From: Limonium bicolor
Lineage: Eukaryota; Streptophyta; Magnoliopsida; Caryophyllales; Plumbaginaceae
Direction of reading: 5' to 3'
DNA: 64,000 nucleotides
Assembly: GCA_023374045.1 (NCBI GenBank)
Contig: CM041782.1
Span: 248,029,882 to 248,093,881 of the forward strand
A program made the translations under genes and the position numbers. A model generated the notes under the pieces. That model did not search any database. It was not told the origin of the DNA and saw nothing but the letters and a program-made list of their open reading frames with translations. The first letter of the stretch is position 1, and each line of letters opens with the position of its first letter. Shown piece after piece: positions 43,758 to 55,037 of this stretch.

Positions 43758-44104
43758 ATGGCAATTTTTTTAAACATCAAGGGAGGCAACAAAAATTTGC
43801 CTCCAAACAGAGATCAAAGGGGGCGAGCAGTTTATCGCCTCTAATGTCATGATCAACGGGGCGAGTTAAGTACTCGTTGCTGATTGTATTATCAATGGGG
43901 CGAGTTTATCAGTTGCTCTTTAATTTATGATCAATGGGGGCGAGGGTTTTAGTCGCTGCTGTTTTTTTCGATCAACGGGGGCGACTCCGGATATTTTGCC
44001 TCCGTTGGTATGTTGCCTACGTCAGCCTACGACATCTATGGGGGGCATATGATATAGGTCGCCTTGGTTGCTTAGTGTCTAATGGGCGAGTTCAGGCGCC
44101 TTTC
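43758..44104. repeat. Short-motif cluster resembling subterminal repeats of a DNA transposon
   Basis: GATCAAnGGGGGCGA-like words at about 43812, 43851, 43889, 43929 and 43970, spaced 38-41 bp, plus GGCGAC words to 44100. An inverted copy (GTCGCCCCCATTG, 52154-52168) lies on the far side of the copia element. This arrangement is typical of DNA-transposon ends. No terminal inverted repeat is identified. Confidence 0.5.
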
Positions 44105-44352
44105 TGTAGATTATGTTGTTATATTTATATTATTAGTTATATTATTTGTATGTTAGCTGATTAGTTATACGCTGCGTTTGGGTTGTTGACCGTTGGTCTT
44201 GCTGGTATAAGTCTTGTATAGTCAGAGTGCAATGTAGATTAGTGTCGTGAGTGGTTTGGGATTCTAGGGTTTACTCTGTATCATCTTTTTCTTCTTCTTC
44301 GTGAGTTCAATCCAAGCCTTCCACGTTGTGTACCAGTTTCAATTGTTTTTCA
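44105..44352 (+). repeat. 5' LTR of the copia element
   Basis: 248 bp, matching 51877-52125 with few differences. Ends TTGTTTTTCA directly before the PBS. Confidence 0.88.
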
Positions 44353-44364
44353 TGGTATCAGAGC
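44353..44364 (+). promoter_or_regulatory. Primer binding site, tRNA-iMet
   Basis: TGGTATCAGAGC directly after the 5' LTR. Confidence 0.9.
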
Positions 44365-44553
44365 AGCGGATCATGGGATCTTGTCTCTGGATTTCCTCTC
44401 GCAGCTAAACAATCCTCTCCTTCCTTCTTTTACCAAATTCGATATCGCGATGGCGACCTTGGTTTTCTCTCGATTCTTGCTGGGTTTTTCACGATCTTGC
44501 TCCTTTCTTTCTTCCTCGACATCGGTCATCTCTCGCTTCTCCAGTGACGAATC

Positions 44554-44733
44554 ATGAATACGCCACCGGAAGACAAAGACAAGAACAAGGAGAAAGAAAT
44601 CGTCAACGAATCTGAAGCTGGAAATAGCAGCAACGGTGGAAATATCAATGTCGGAGATCCACTGTACCTTTCTAATTCCGACCAGCCAGGACAATCCCTT
44701 GCCAGCAAGTACGATGGAGGCCCAGGGTTTACC
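44554..44733 (+). pseudogene. Copia gag N-terminus
   Basis: Starts MNTPPEDKDKNKEKE and reaches DPLYLSNSDQPGQSL, the conserved start of plant copia gag. The frame is interrupted by the solo LTR at 44734. The rest of gag resumes at 47439 in the frame expected if the LTR and one target copy were absent. Confidence 0.82.
44729..44733. repeat. Target-site duplication TTACC, left copy
   Basis: Identical to 47434-47438. Confidence 0.9.
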
Positions 44734-46059
44734 TGAGATACTTACTAAATGTAAAAGATTTATAAGGTTTGGGGTGGTAATGTAATTACCGAGAATTAAG
44801 GGTAGTAAATGGAGTTTAGTAAAGTCCTTAAGTTATTAGAAATTTTAGAAGTTTATTTGGTTAAATTGGAGTTTCATGTGAATTATATAAGTATAATATA
44901 TGGTATTTTATGACATTGATAAATAGGTAACAAAATTATAAAAACCGTGAATGTAAAAGAAGTATAAGGTTAGGAATAATGTTTATAACCTTTTGGTATA
45001 GTTTGGTAATTTTTGGAATGGTATATAAGGTTTTATAAAGATATATGTATAATATATAGTTTAATGGGGTTAGGAAACTATGTATTATAAATTGGAATAG
45101 AAAGTGAGTTTATAGAAGTTTAGTGGTTGTAAGTGAAAACCGAAATACTAAGGCTATTTGGTATTTAAAAACAAGATATAACTATAGGTTATAATTGTTT
45201 TAATGGTTTAAATGTCATAAGATATGTTATATAACTATAAGATGACATTATATAATTAAGAGGTGGATTTTATAAATATTTAAGAACATAGGTGCTGTTC
45301 GAAAATAATAACATTTTTAAATGGAATTTATAATATGGTTTTTAATGTTAAAGAGTTATAACATTTATAATATAAGAGATATTCATTAAAAAGAATGAAT
45401 ATAGATTATAAGACTTACCATATAATAAATAGTTCCATAATACACACATATAAATAATATATGTAATAGTGTAGAAAATGTGATATGGTTCAATAATCTT
45501 AAGTTATCGTAATTAAAATGACAATAGTTAAGGGGAAAAGAATTATAAACATTAGATATGGAAATTCTAAAGTTAAGAGTTAAGAGTTCATGGGGTAATA
45601 AGTATCCCAGATATTAAGAGTATAGTTTACAGATGAATTATACCACATGAAATATAAAAAAAAAAGGAGACAAACCTTAGGAAAAAAATAAATACTAAGG
45701 TAAGATGCATAGTGCATGACAAAGGATCACACATACAATAATGAAACAAACTGTATGATGTACAAACAAACATTAAGTTACATGCGATAACAAGTTTAAC
45801 AAACAACTATACTAATATACAAACAAGACTACGCATGTAATGTAACACCTTTCCCAATCTCGAGTTAAACCTAGAACCCGACAACATTGATAGTTAATAA
45901 CGGGGGGTTAACCGGGAGGTGTTAGTGACGGTACGGGGTACCGTAGGATTGTGTTGTTATACAGTATGCTAATCAGTAGCATTGTGTATTGTTTAGTTCG
46001 TTAGAGACTACACAAGGAGCATAGGATCTTGCTGATTCATACTCCACCGTAATACATCA

Positions 46060-46080
46060 GGGTGAACGGTATGTGTTATG
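46060..46080 (+). promoter_or_regulatory. Conserved LTR block 2, copy D
   Basis: GGGTGAACGGTATGTGTTAT in the same relative place as in the other families. Confidence 0.5.
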
Positions 46081-46964
46081 TGTCTCTGATTGTCTCTGAG
46101 GGCTTCCTCAGTTCAGACTTCTGTGTGATCTGTGATAAGATTGTTTGTCTGAATGGTTAATTGAATATGCATGAACTGTATATTTATAGCTGCTTATTAT
46201 TACTGTTGTTGAGTAAACAGTACCGGTTCGTATATATGAACCAATATATATATAAAACGAACTAGCGGCTATGGTGCTATCTTATATGAAATATAAGGAT
46301 CGTCAGAAAACGTTGTAGCACTAGGATAATAAGATATAACATATTATCCGAGACTTTATACGGAGCATTGGCCTTTCTATACGCCGCTCTCGTATCTAAC
46401 ACTGGATCCCGAGTTACAGACTCTGGATTGGATAATGACCTTAGTCTGCTGTGTTGTGTTAGTAAAATTTGGTAATGCGATGCGATGGAATAAATAATTA
46501 ATTAAGATGGAAAGTAAAGCCAAGAGGATGTGGCTCTTGGTGCGCGCTGTGATCACAAAAACGATACCAGGATGTCCGCGTACGGGTCCGCAAGTATCAA
46601 GAAAATTTCCCGTGAGCTAGAATGGCTCGTTGGTCGGAGACTCTACCGTGGGAGTGCTACTGCCGTGGGTGACCCGCCAGAACATATGGGTACTAGAGAC
46701 ATGTCGTTCTAACGAGACATTGTCACTAGGTATAACTGAACAAATAATATGGTTGAGAATTATACAGTGGCGAACAATATTGGTTTCTACACCATGGACG
46801 AGAGTTAATACTTGTTTATCATTCTCGTTGTTTCGCTTGGTGGTTCAATGGTTATACTTATGGTTATATATATGTGTTGATGGTTGTGTTATTGTATGGA
46901 TATTACTGTTAATTGATTTACAGTTTTAAATATTAAAACGGTATTGCATGTAATGAACCTCATG

Positions 46965-47075
46965 CTCTCGACCAAATAATTGAGGGGTCTTTGGGGGCAT
47001 GACGGGGCATGTGATGACATACTCAGCAGGGGCTGATTCCATACCACAAACCATCTTTATTTCAGGTGATTAGCT
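46965..47075 (+). promoter_or_regulatory. Terminal module, copy D, diverged
   Basis: Begins with TCTCGACCAAATAATTGA, then AGGGGTCTTTGGGGGC, CAGCAGGGGCTGA and TTTATTTCAGGTGA. The first stem is lost, the rest of the order is kept. Confidence 0.5.
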
Positions 47076-47433
47076 GGTGGGTCGCAGCGAGGGCCATTGT
47101 TATAATACGGTTGGCTTAGACTTGGTACGGTGTGATACTCAGGTTATTTTGGACTCGGGTTGTGTAACCGAGGTGTATTGGTTTAGATGCTCACGGTCTG
47201 TAATAATTGTTGATGTTAGTTTTGCTTTAAGTTGGTTAAGTTCTACTATCTATCTCTTGTGGTCACTGCGGGAATACGTTTCGCAAGTTGATTGACAGGT
47301 AAAACGTATCACCCGTATGGGCGAGTGATAACTGTGACACCATTAGGCGATATAGTTTATTATTTACCGCGCGAGTATTATTGTGCGCGCCATTTATAGG
47401 ATTATTAGGAACCGACTTAGTAGGGGTGTTACA

Positions 47434-47438
47434 TTACC
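47434..47438. repeat. Target-site duplication TTACC, right copy
   Basis: Pairs with 44729-44733. Confidence 0.9.
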
Positions 47439-48445
47439 CGTTGGAAGCACCAAGTGGAAATTGCCTTGGGGGCAAAGAATAAACTGGGCTTCGTAGAAGG
47501 AACCGTGGTGAAGCCGACTGATAACGACGACGATCTTTAGGCCTGGAAGCGATGCGACAGTATGGTGAGGGCGTGGCTTCTTATGAGTCTCGACAAACGC
47601 GTTGCCGACACCGTGCTCTTCAGATCCTCGGCCGCCAGAAATCTGGAAAGATCTTTGTGCGAGGTATGATCAAGTTGATGCGACGCGTTGTTTGAGCTAG
47701 AAAGACGGCTCGTGAACACGACGCAAGGTGGGGAAAGTATTGGAGACTACTTCGCGAAACTCAGAGGAATCTGGGATGAATTGGAAGCAACTACAACCCT
47801 CCCCATTTGCCCCTGTGCAACCGATAAAGCCTTCAAAGATTACATCAAAACCCAGCGCCTGATAAAATTTCTCATGGGTTTGGACGAGAAGTATGCTGGT
47901 GCCCGAGAGAGTATTCTGATGATTGCGCCTCTCCCCAGTATAGAACAAGCCTTTTCCATCCTCATTCAACAAGAAAGGCAAAAGGCCTTCACCACCAACA
48001 CCCCTGTCGAGACAGAAACCCCTGTGGCCTTCTCTGTTAGCCAAACGAAGAAGGGTTTTGGCCGTGGGCAAGGAAATGGGGGGCAGACGAAATTTCATCC
48101 AGTGCACGTACTGCCACAAGCCAGGACATTCAGAGGAGAAGTGTTACCAGAAGAATGGCTATCCTCCAGGGGGTGGCGAGTGGCAAAGGAGAAGCAACAC
48201 CAGGCGAATGGAGCCAGTGAGCAGAAGGGGGAGCCTAGTAAAGATCCTTTCAATGGAGTCCTTACCACGGACCAAGTAAACCAGTTGCTGAGTTACATCA
48301 GCAAATCTCAGATCGTCAACAAAGAACAGTCAAGTTCAGAATCGAACTGCAGTTTCATTGGTATGACCACCTTCCAAAATAACTTCAATTTAACTGGAAG
48401 TATTTATAATATATTTATGCTTCTGATAATCATAACATTGAGTTA
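47439..48445 (+). pseudogene. Copia gag, rest, with zinc knuckle
   Basis: Resumes with HQVEIALGAKNKLGFVEGTV, has a stop near 47538, then WLLMSLDKRVADTVLF. From 47688 another frame reads FELERRLVNTTQGGESIGDY and KLRGIWDELEATT, the UBN2-type gag body. The zinc knuckle CTYCHKPGHSEEKC (CX2CX4HX4C) lies near 48099-48140 in a third frame. At least three frame changes. The spacer to protease is S- and Q-rich. Confidence 0.85.
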
Positions 48446-48745
48446 ACTGATTGGGTCATAGATACAGGAGCATCTGATCATATGTGGAAATCTCAGTGTT
48501 TTTGTGATGTTACCTTTCTTAATAGACCACACACTGTTGGGATGCCTGATGGGCATCCGCAGTTAGTTAATTTAATGGGAAGTGTTAAAATTAACAATCT
48601 GATAACATTGAGAAATGTTCTTTTCGTGTCAAGTTTTAAATTTATTTTGATTTCTGTTAGTAAATTGTCTGAACAAATGAATGCCAAGATTTGTTTTGAT
48701 TCGAATGGATGTTTCTATCAGGATTGTAACAAAGTGCAGAATTGA
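48446..48745 (+). pseudogene. Copia protease
   Basis: DWVIDTGASDHMW gives the catalytic DTGA motif at about 48449-48487, followed by VNLMGSVKINNLITLRNVLF, the standard copia protease flap region, and ISVSKLSEQMNAKICFDSNG. The frame closes at 48745, before the gag-pre-integrase region, so it is cut from integrase. Confidence 0.86.
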
Positions 48746-49750
48746 AGATTGGTCAGATGCTTAGAGGGCTGTACATTCTTGATAGATTTTGTGATAAGAA
48801 AGGAGGTTTTATAATCGTTTAGTCAATTCTGTAAAGAATGATTCTCACTGTAATGACCCTTAAGTCTGTGGCACCTTAGACTAGGACACCTACCAAGAGA
48901 GAAAATCTCTAAGTTGGGGCTAGTTGGAGAAAATAATTGTGAGAAATCTTTTGTATGTGAACCTTGTGGTAGGGCCAAAAGCCACAGATTATCTTTCCAA
49001 TCTAGTTCAATAAAAGCTAAAGACATTTTTGAGTTGATCCATATTGATTTATGGGGTCCCTACAATGAATATACACATGATGGTTTTTGCTATTTTCTCA
49101 CTATTGTAGATGACAAAAGTCGTGCCACATGGATCCACCTATGCAAGTCCAAATCTGAATGTTTTGGTTTAATTGTCAGTTTCATTTCCATGGTTGAGAA
49201 ACAGTTTAAGAAGAGTGTTAAATGTGTAAGAACTGATAATGCTCACGAGCTTGGGAGCTCAAAGGTAGGTGCTGAATATTTTAGGTTAAAAGGAATAGAC
49301 ATCAAACAACTTGCACCTACACACCGCAACAGAACGGTGTTTGCAGAACGAAAACATAGACACATTTTGGAGACAGCTCGGGCTTTGATGTTTCATTCAC
49401 TTCTCCCCAAGAAATTTTGGGGAGAGAGCATTCTTACTGCCACATTTCTTATTAATAGGATGCCCCTCACCAGCATAAACAATAAAACACCCTTTGAAAT
49501 AATCCATGGAGAAAAACCTGATTACTCCATACTTAGAAGCTTTGGGTGCCTCTGTTTTGCGAATATTAATAAGGATCAGCATGATAAATTCCTATCAAGA
49601 TCTGTTAAATGTGTTCTTTTAGGGTATGCACAAAAATAAAAAGGCTTATAAACTTTATGACTTAGATAACAACAAGGTGATATTTAACAGAGATGTTTTG
49701 TTCCATGAGAAGGTCTACCCTTTCAGATCTGTTAAGGAATTAGTCTTGAC
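48746..49750 (+). pseudogene. Copia integrase
   Basis: 48746-48913 is a decayed gag-pre-integrase region with stops. The frame 48914-49639 has the CEPCGRAKSHRL zinc-finger end, HIDLWGPYNEYTHDGFCYFL (first D), RTDNAHELGSS (second D) and ERKHRHILETARALMFHSLL (third acidic residue). The usual asparagine-glycine before the last motif is replaced by NRTVFA. A frame change at about 49635 leads to AYKLYDLDNNKVIFNRDVLF, the end of the integrase. Confidence 0.87.
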
Positions 49751-50240
49751 ACTCCTCCAAGTGACTCCTTCTTGTTTGAGAATGATTCTTTCCTTTTATT
49801 AACATTGATGCAAGTGATGAGAATATAAGACAGGAAAGACGAGACAGCAACAGGAAGGAAGGAGGAAACAGGGAAAGTTCTCAAGATTTAGCAGATGGAA
49901 TTTCCACTGAAGAGAACACCATTGAGGAACCTGCTCCAGAAACCACACCAAGGGAAGAGGCCATAGTCAGGAAATCAGGAAGGGCCAAACACCCTCCCAA
50001 ATACCTAGAAGACTATGAAGTCGGTTTGGCAACTGTGAAAAAAGATAAGTCCTTCATTAACCTTCTGTAGATACCTTCTCTGAAATATTAAATGACAGAA
50101 TTTCTGTGCATGTTCTGTAAATATTTGTGATACTAAAGTTGATCCTGATCTTCTTATCATAGATGATAAGGATAGCATAGTTAGGGCAGATTGCTTATTG
50201 CTCACAGTAGGAGTCATTCCCTCTGATCATACATGTTTGC
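49751..50240 (+). pseudogene. Copia integrase-RT linker
   Basis: Acidic spacer with stops, ending in RKSGRAKHPPKYLEDYEVG (about 49970-50030), the conserved segment before copia reverse transcriptase. Confidence 0.75.
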
Positions 50241-51320
50241 ATGCAAAGCTTAATAGTGAAACTGAACCTAGCTGCTATGAAGAGGCTGTTAGTGACCCAA
50301 GATGGAAAAGGGCCATGGAAGAGGAATTCCTAGCCCTAGAAAAGAACAACACTTGGGATCTTATTAGGGCTCCTAATGGTATTAAACCTGTCAAATGCAA
50401 ATGCAATGGGTCTACAAGATCAAACATAAGGCTGATGGTAGCATAGAAAGATTAAGGCTAGGTTAGTTGCAAAAGGGTACACTCAAAGATATGGCATAGA
50501 CTACATGGAAACTTTCTCTCCCGTAGTGAAATTCACTACTATCAAAGCATTAATCATTGTTGCTACCAAGAGGGACTGGGTAGTTAGCCAACTGGATATA
50601 AATAATGCTTTTCTTCATGGGGACTTAGAAGAAGATGTCTATATGGAAATCCCTCTAGGCCATAAAGAGGAGAAATCTGGAAAGTTGTGCAAACTGAACA
50701 AATCTTTGTATGGCCTGAAACAGGCTTCTAGACAGTGGCATCACAAGTTAAGTATTCTGCTTAAATCTTTGGGTTTTTACACAGTCTCTTAATGATTATT
50801 CCTTATTCTTTAGAGTGAGAGGAGAGGAGAAGAAAGTTGCTACCTTGCAGTTTATGTGGATGATATCCTGCTAACAGGAAATGATCATACACTAATTGAA
50901 TCTGTCAAGAAGGCACTGAACCAAAAGTTTAGGATTAAAGATCTGGGCAGATTGAATTACTTTCTGGGGATGCAATTTATTCACACAACAGAGGGTATTG
51001 TTCTTATGCAGAAAAAATACTGTGAGGATTTACTAAAAGAATTCAATACATCTGATGATAAGGTCTCTGTCAGTCCCCTAAATACTAATCTCAGACTTAT
51101 GAGTAATGAAGGAAAAGCTTGAAAGACCCTTTTGCCTACCGCAGGTTGGTAGGAAAGATTAGCTACTTATCCCACAGTCGACCAGACCTTTGCTTTACAA
51201 TACAAGTTCTGAGTCAATTTCTTGGTAGTCCCACAGATGTGCATTTTAAAGCTGCTTTGCATGTGTTGAATTATATTAGAGGAACTATGAATTATGGATT
51301 GCTGTTCAATACAAAAGAAT
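50241..51320 (+). pseudogene. Copia reverse transcriptase
   Basis: Pieces in order: EEAVSDPRWKRAMEEEFLAL (50280 on), [17 protein letters not shown] (50505 on), [34 protein letters not shown], then the catalytic YVDDILL (50853-50873), then RIKDLGRLNYFLGMQ and YRRLVGKISYLSHSRPDLCF (51137 on). Stops and frame changes at about 50445, 50792, 51122 and 51322 make it inactive. Catalytic aspartates are retained. Confidence 0.9.
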
Positions 51321-51800
51321 GATTTTTCCTTAACAGCTTCTGTGATTCTGATTGGGCAGGATGTCCAAACACAAGGAGGTCCATCAGTGGCTTCTTCATA
51401 CAGCTTGGAGGATGTCCTCTCTCATGGAAGTGCAAGAAACAGACTACCGTAGCCTTGTCTTCTGCAGAGGCTGAATACAGAGCCATGAGGAGTGTGACCG
51501 CGGAACTCAGTTGGATTACAAGGCTGGTGCATGAACGTGGAGAGTAGAGAACATCATTCCAGTCCCTGTGAAGTCTGATAGTCAAGCCGCCATATACATA
51601 GCCCGCAATCCAGTCCTCCATGAGAGGACGAAACACATAGAGCTGGACGTTCATTTTCGTTCGACAAAAAACTGCAAGATGGCATGATCAAGCTGGAGTT
51701 CGTGAGCTCTAAGGAGCAGCTTGCAGATGTGTTAACAAAGGCTCTGCCTGGAAGGCTTATCCATTGCAAGTCAGAAAGATGGGCTTGAAGACAGAAGCAG
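51321..51800 (+). pseudogene. Copia RNase H
   Basis: [20 protein letters not shown] (51345 on) and [20 protein letters not shown] (51450 on) hold the first acidic residues. The remainder has stops (51547 and beyond) but [12 protein letters not shown] and QLADVLTKALPG-like sequence can be read in other frames to about 51770. Confidence 0.85.
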
Positions 51801-51860
51801 AGTAGTGCAGCGGCTGTTTGATCCTTACTGTTTTTCAAATCTTAGCAGGCTTCTCCTCCT

Positions 51861-51876
51861 AAGCTTTGAGGGGGGC
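51861..51876 (+). promoter_or_regulatory. Polypurine tract of the copia element
   Basis: AAGCTTTGAGGGGGGC immediately before the 3' LTR. Confidence 0.8.
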
Positions 51877-52125
51877 TGTTAGATTATGTTGTTATATTTA
51901 TATTATTAGTTATATATTTGTATGTTTAGCTGATTAGTTATACGCTGCGTTTGGGTTGTTGACCGTTGGTCTTGTTGGTATAATAAGTTGTATAGTCAGA
52001 GTGCAAGGTAGATTAGTGTCGTGAGTGGTTTGGGATTCTAGGGTTTACTCTGTATCATCTTTCTTCTTCTTCGTGAGTTCAATCCAAGCCTTCCACGTTG
52101 TGTACCAGTTTCAATTGTTTTTCAC
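51877..52125 (+). repeat. 3' LTR of the copia element
   Basis: 249 bp, TGTTAGATTATG to TTGTTTTTCA, matching 44105-44352. Confidence 0.9.
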
Positions 52126-52410
52126 ATGACGATCTACGGAGGCAACCTATTTAGTCGCCCCCATTGTTTTATAAGTAAACTTTCGCAAAAACAAACGCTC
52201 TATTCTCGACTTGACCGATCTGCTTGCTTTCTATACTACTTCTTCAGCGCTTCCTATTCTCGAGTTGACCTCATTCTCCATCCTCCTTCATTCCGTTGAG
52301 TGCAACTATGAGCTCCAACTTTATCATCTACTCTAGTTAAATTTGGGGAAATTTTGGAAATTTGGGTTCTATCTCCATCTCTATCATCTCCAGCAGTGGG
52401 CGGTTCATTA
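52126..52410. other. Right side of the copia-bearing block
   Basis: Begins CATGACGATCTACGGAGGCA and contains the inverted GTCGCCCCCATTG word matching the cluster at 43758-44104. The remainder (52190-52410) has TCTATTCTCGACTTGACC at 52198 and a similar CTATTCTCGAGTTGACC at 52255. No gene recognised. Confidence 0.45.
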
Positions 52411-52687
52411 TCCCAGTAATTACCCACATGAAGCAATGTAAGAGGAAATTATCCCCCGTTTTGACTTTGACAAGGACTGATAACAATAAGAGAGTATATA
52501 CCTCTGTATATAGTCCCGCCGTCGTTGCTATCTTCATCTCTGCAATCAATTGCTGATCTTGATCACCAGCGACCACGATTGAATTTGAATATACTGACGA
52601 TCACGCATGTATGATGGATCGCAATGCTGTTCGGAGTGGATGTTTGAACAAAACGAAGACAGTGGTTCCACCTTCGACAGCAACCCA
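52411..52687. repeat. 280-bp direct repeat, right copy
   Basis: See 43478-43757. Here it runs smoothly into the flanking sequence at 52688, whereas the left copy ends abruptly at 43757. Confidence 0.85.
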
Positions 52688-53458
52688 CTCACGAGCATCC
52701 TACATCTCAGTTTGAAGCGCGTGCGATGGTGGATGACTGGGATTATGATCCTACCGCTTCCGGTTGACGAAAAGAAAAGGAACAGTACAATGGTTGGCGA
52801 GGAAAGGAATACCGTGGGGGGAGCACGAGAATGGAAGAGATGAAGCTTGCTTCTGTATCAATTCCTGACGCGAGTAGTGGTGGCTCTGGATCTCCTTTAA
52901 ACCCCAGCGTCTGCGTTCTCCGTCTATGGCAGTCGAAGAAGAATCCCGTTCAGCGAAGATTGAAGCGTTTAAAGGTGCTGGACCAAGATAGTTTCGTTAT
53001 TTGCTGACTTGGTTTGATGGCAGATGTATGAGCTTGAATGAGGCAGTGGGTGAAAGAGGAGCTAAGAGTGGTAGCTCGTTGAACAGAGGAACAAGGCAGG
53101 ACGCAACAAGATGGTGGAGAACATGAATGGTAGTGGACGGAAATGAATAGAAGGGATTAGTGTTAAAAGCAGATGGAAACATGAGTTTTTCCCTTCAAAC
53201 TCCATACGCTATAGCTTTGTGTTGGTCTACTCGTGTTCTATGTGCCGAGTGGTGGGGATTGTAAAATGAGTATGGCAGATGAGATACTTGGTGTAGAACT
53301 GGACACACAGATGAGACAGAACAAGATAGACGAAACACCACGAACACCAAGTTTAACGTATTGCAGAGGAACGGGGGGTGAAGCACAAGAAGAGAAAAAA
53401 AACTCTTTCTATGTATACTCTCAAGTAATTTGTCTCCTCCCTTCTGGTGCATTAGAGC

Positions 53459-53470
53459 TCTCTATATATA
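53459..53470 (-). promoter_or_regulatory. TATA box in the minus-strand Tat/Ogre-like LTR
   Basis: Minus-strand GTATATATAGAG, about 880 bp from the LTR start, followed by AGCTCTAATGCACCAGAAGG. Confidence 0.5.
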
Positions 53471-54346
53471 CAATCGTCAGATTCAAAACTATCAAACAAT
53501 ATGGAAGATAAGGGCTAGAATCAAAACAAACAAATAGGTTAGAGATTAACAAGGAAAAAAAAAAAACAAGCAAGCTAAAAAGAGAGAAGAGAAAAAGAAA
53601 ATAAGAGAAGAAGCAAAATTGAAAGTATTCTGATTTTTTTCATTTTTCACTACCTAATCATACGTACTAAAAAGAAAGAAATAATTTCAGAAGATTTTTT
53701 TCCTATGCAAAACAAAACTACTAGCAAAATATGAAGGATGCATTTTTCTTCTTTTTTTTGAATTTTGAAGATAAACATGTAAGTAGTTACGAGAATTAAA
53801 AGGGATATGAATGAACAATAATAAAAATGAGAGATTATCTAGAAAGAAAAGGAATGGATAAAATTAAATAAAAAAAGGAGAGATTACAATTTTTGTTTTG
53901 TTTTCTTTTTCTTTTTGAAATCATGTTAAAAAAATAAATGGAAATAATCAACAATAAAAAAAAGAAAAAGAAAAGAACATTTTTTTTGGGATTTTTACTT
54001 TGCAAATAAAATCTGATTTCAAAAATTTGAAATAAAAGAGAAAAGAGAAGAATGAAGAATTAAGTAGAAAGCAAAAAACTGCAAAAGCTTGTTTATCAAA
54101 AGCCCGAACCATTGACCTCTTGCACATTCTCTATAAGCCTTACCACTATGCTACTATGACTTCCTGTTACACGTGCTACTTTTAAGTTTCCACGTTATCC
54201 CATATCACCTTGAAGCCCCTATTTTCTCCAAAACAGGATAAATATCCATTAGGTAAAAAAAAATGACAATTTTTCCCTTAGCCATGTGTCGACCCTAGAA
54301 AAGCCTTGTTCACGTATAAAAGAGGGTACAAATTTTGGGGATAACA

Positions 54347-54398
54347 GATTGCCCCCCGTCAACTTGATTTTGGAATGTCAATGAAAAGTCAAGTTGAC
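54347..54398 (-). promoter_or_regulatory. Polypurine tract with upstream stem-loop
   Basis: Minus strand: GTCAACTTGA (54389-54398) and TCAAGTTGAC (54358-54367) form a perfect 10-bp stem with a 21-base loop. GGGGGGCAATC follows directly and ends at the LTR start. Confidence 0.72.
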
Positions 54399-54605
54399 GC
54401 TTGAAATACCCGAAATCTTTACCAACCTTGTCTCATCTTGCTCGTCCCTTTACCTGTGTTCAGAGGTGTTTTGACTACCTTGAAAAGATGCTTGAGCTTA
54501 CCGAGCTATTCGAAGGTGATAGTGACCTAATGAGATGCATGTCATTGTACCAAGGCACTTCTTTGGGCCCAAACCTATCCAAGTGAGAAAATTCAAGCAA
54601 GTATC
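54399..54605 (-). other. 3' UTR between PPT and tandem array 1
   Basis: Non-coding, no repeat evident. Belongs by position to the 3' untranslated region of the minus-strand Tat/Ogre-like element. Confidence 0.45.
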
Positions 54606-55015
54606 CAGGTGCTTCTGGGGACTAGAACCCATCCTCTATATGCAAAATATGTAAGAGATTCGATGCTTTTGAGAACCAAAACTCATTCGAAAGAATGCAA
54701 GATTGTGATGCAGTTCGGAAGCTTATAGGGACCAAAACCCGTTCAAAAGAAAATAACTCGGATGCCTCTGGGGACCGAAACCATTCAAAAAGAAAATAAC
54801 TCGGATGCCTCTGGCGACCGAAACCCATTCAAAAAGAAGAAAATAACTCGGATGCTCTTGGGGACCGAAAACCCATTCAAAAAGAAAATAACTCGGATGC
54901 CTCTGGGTGACCGAAACCCATTCAAAAAGAAATTAACTCGGATGCCTCTGGGGACCGAAACCCATTCAAAAAGAAATTAACTTGGATGCCTCTGGGGACC
55001 GAAACCCATTCAAAA
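54606..55015. repeat. Tandem array 1, unit about 44 bp
   Basis: Eight or nine units built on CTCGGATGCCTCTGGGGACC followed by GAAACCCATTCAAAAAGAAAATAA-type sequence. The first units (54606-54740) are diverged; the last five are almost identical. Confidence 0.88.
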
Positions 55016-55037
55016 ATGCTCCATGTTGGTTTTCCAA

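Larger units (their letters stand above)
44734..47433 (+). mobile_element. Solo LTR, family D, 2.7 kb
   Basis: Starts TGAGATACTTAC, ends GGGGTGTTACA, flanked by TTACC on both sides and lying inside copia gag. The first 1.1 kb is strongly AT-rich. It contains block 2 (46060-46080) and a diverged terminal module (46965-47075), so it belongs to the same super-group as A, B, C and F. Confidence 0.9.
44105..52125 (+). mobile_element. Degenerate Ty1/copia element interrupted by a solo LTR
   Basis: Short LTRs of about 250 bp, iMet PBS, then gag, protease, integrase, reverse transcriptase and RNase H in copia order. Removing the solo LTR insertion leaves about 5.3 kb, normal for a copia element. All domains are broken by stops or frame changes. 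The flanks CTTTC and CATGA do not match, so the target duplication is lost or the ends are recombinant. The LTRs start TGTTAGATTATG (right) or TGTAGATTATG (left) and end TTGTTTTTCA. Confidence 0.9.
52411..54346 (-). repeat. Tat/Ogre-like LTR, minus strand, 5' part
   Basis: On the minus strand it starts TGTTATCCCCAAAATTT (54346 down), similar to LTR E1 (TGTTATACCCAAAATTTTG), directly after a PPT. A TATA box lies at 53459-53470. 52411-52687 is the right copy of the 280-bp repeat, so the LTR probably continues at 43477-42975 beyond the inserted block. 53510-54080 is A-rich low-complexity sequence. The plus-strand stretch 52600-53010 has short frames I cannot assign. Confidence 0.6.

Noticed and set aside
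44100..52130. Target-site duplication of the copia element
   Set aside because: Flanks CTTTC and CATGA do not match even allowing one mismatch.
52600..53010. Possible host gene exon (frames with WMFEQNEDSGSTFDSNP and MKLASVSIPDASSGGSG)
   Set aside because: Short frames on different phases, no recognisable domain, no splice pattern, and part lies in a duplicated repeat inside an apparent LTR. A captured gene piece remains possible but is not supported.
54762..54980. Plus frame with repeated 'GDRNPFKKK' motif
   Set aside because: Translation of tandem array 1, not a gene.
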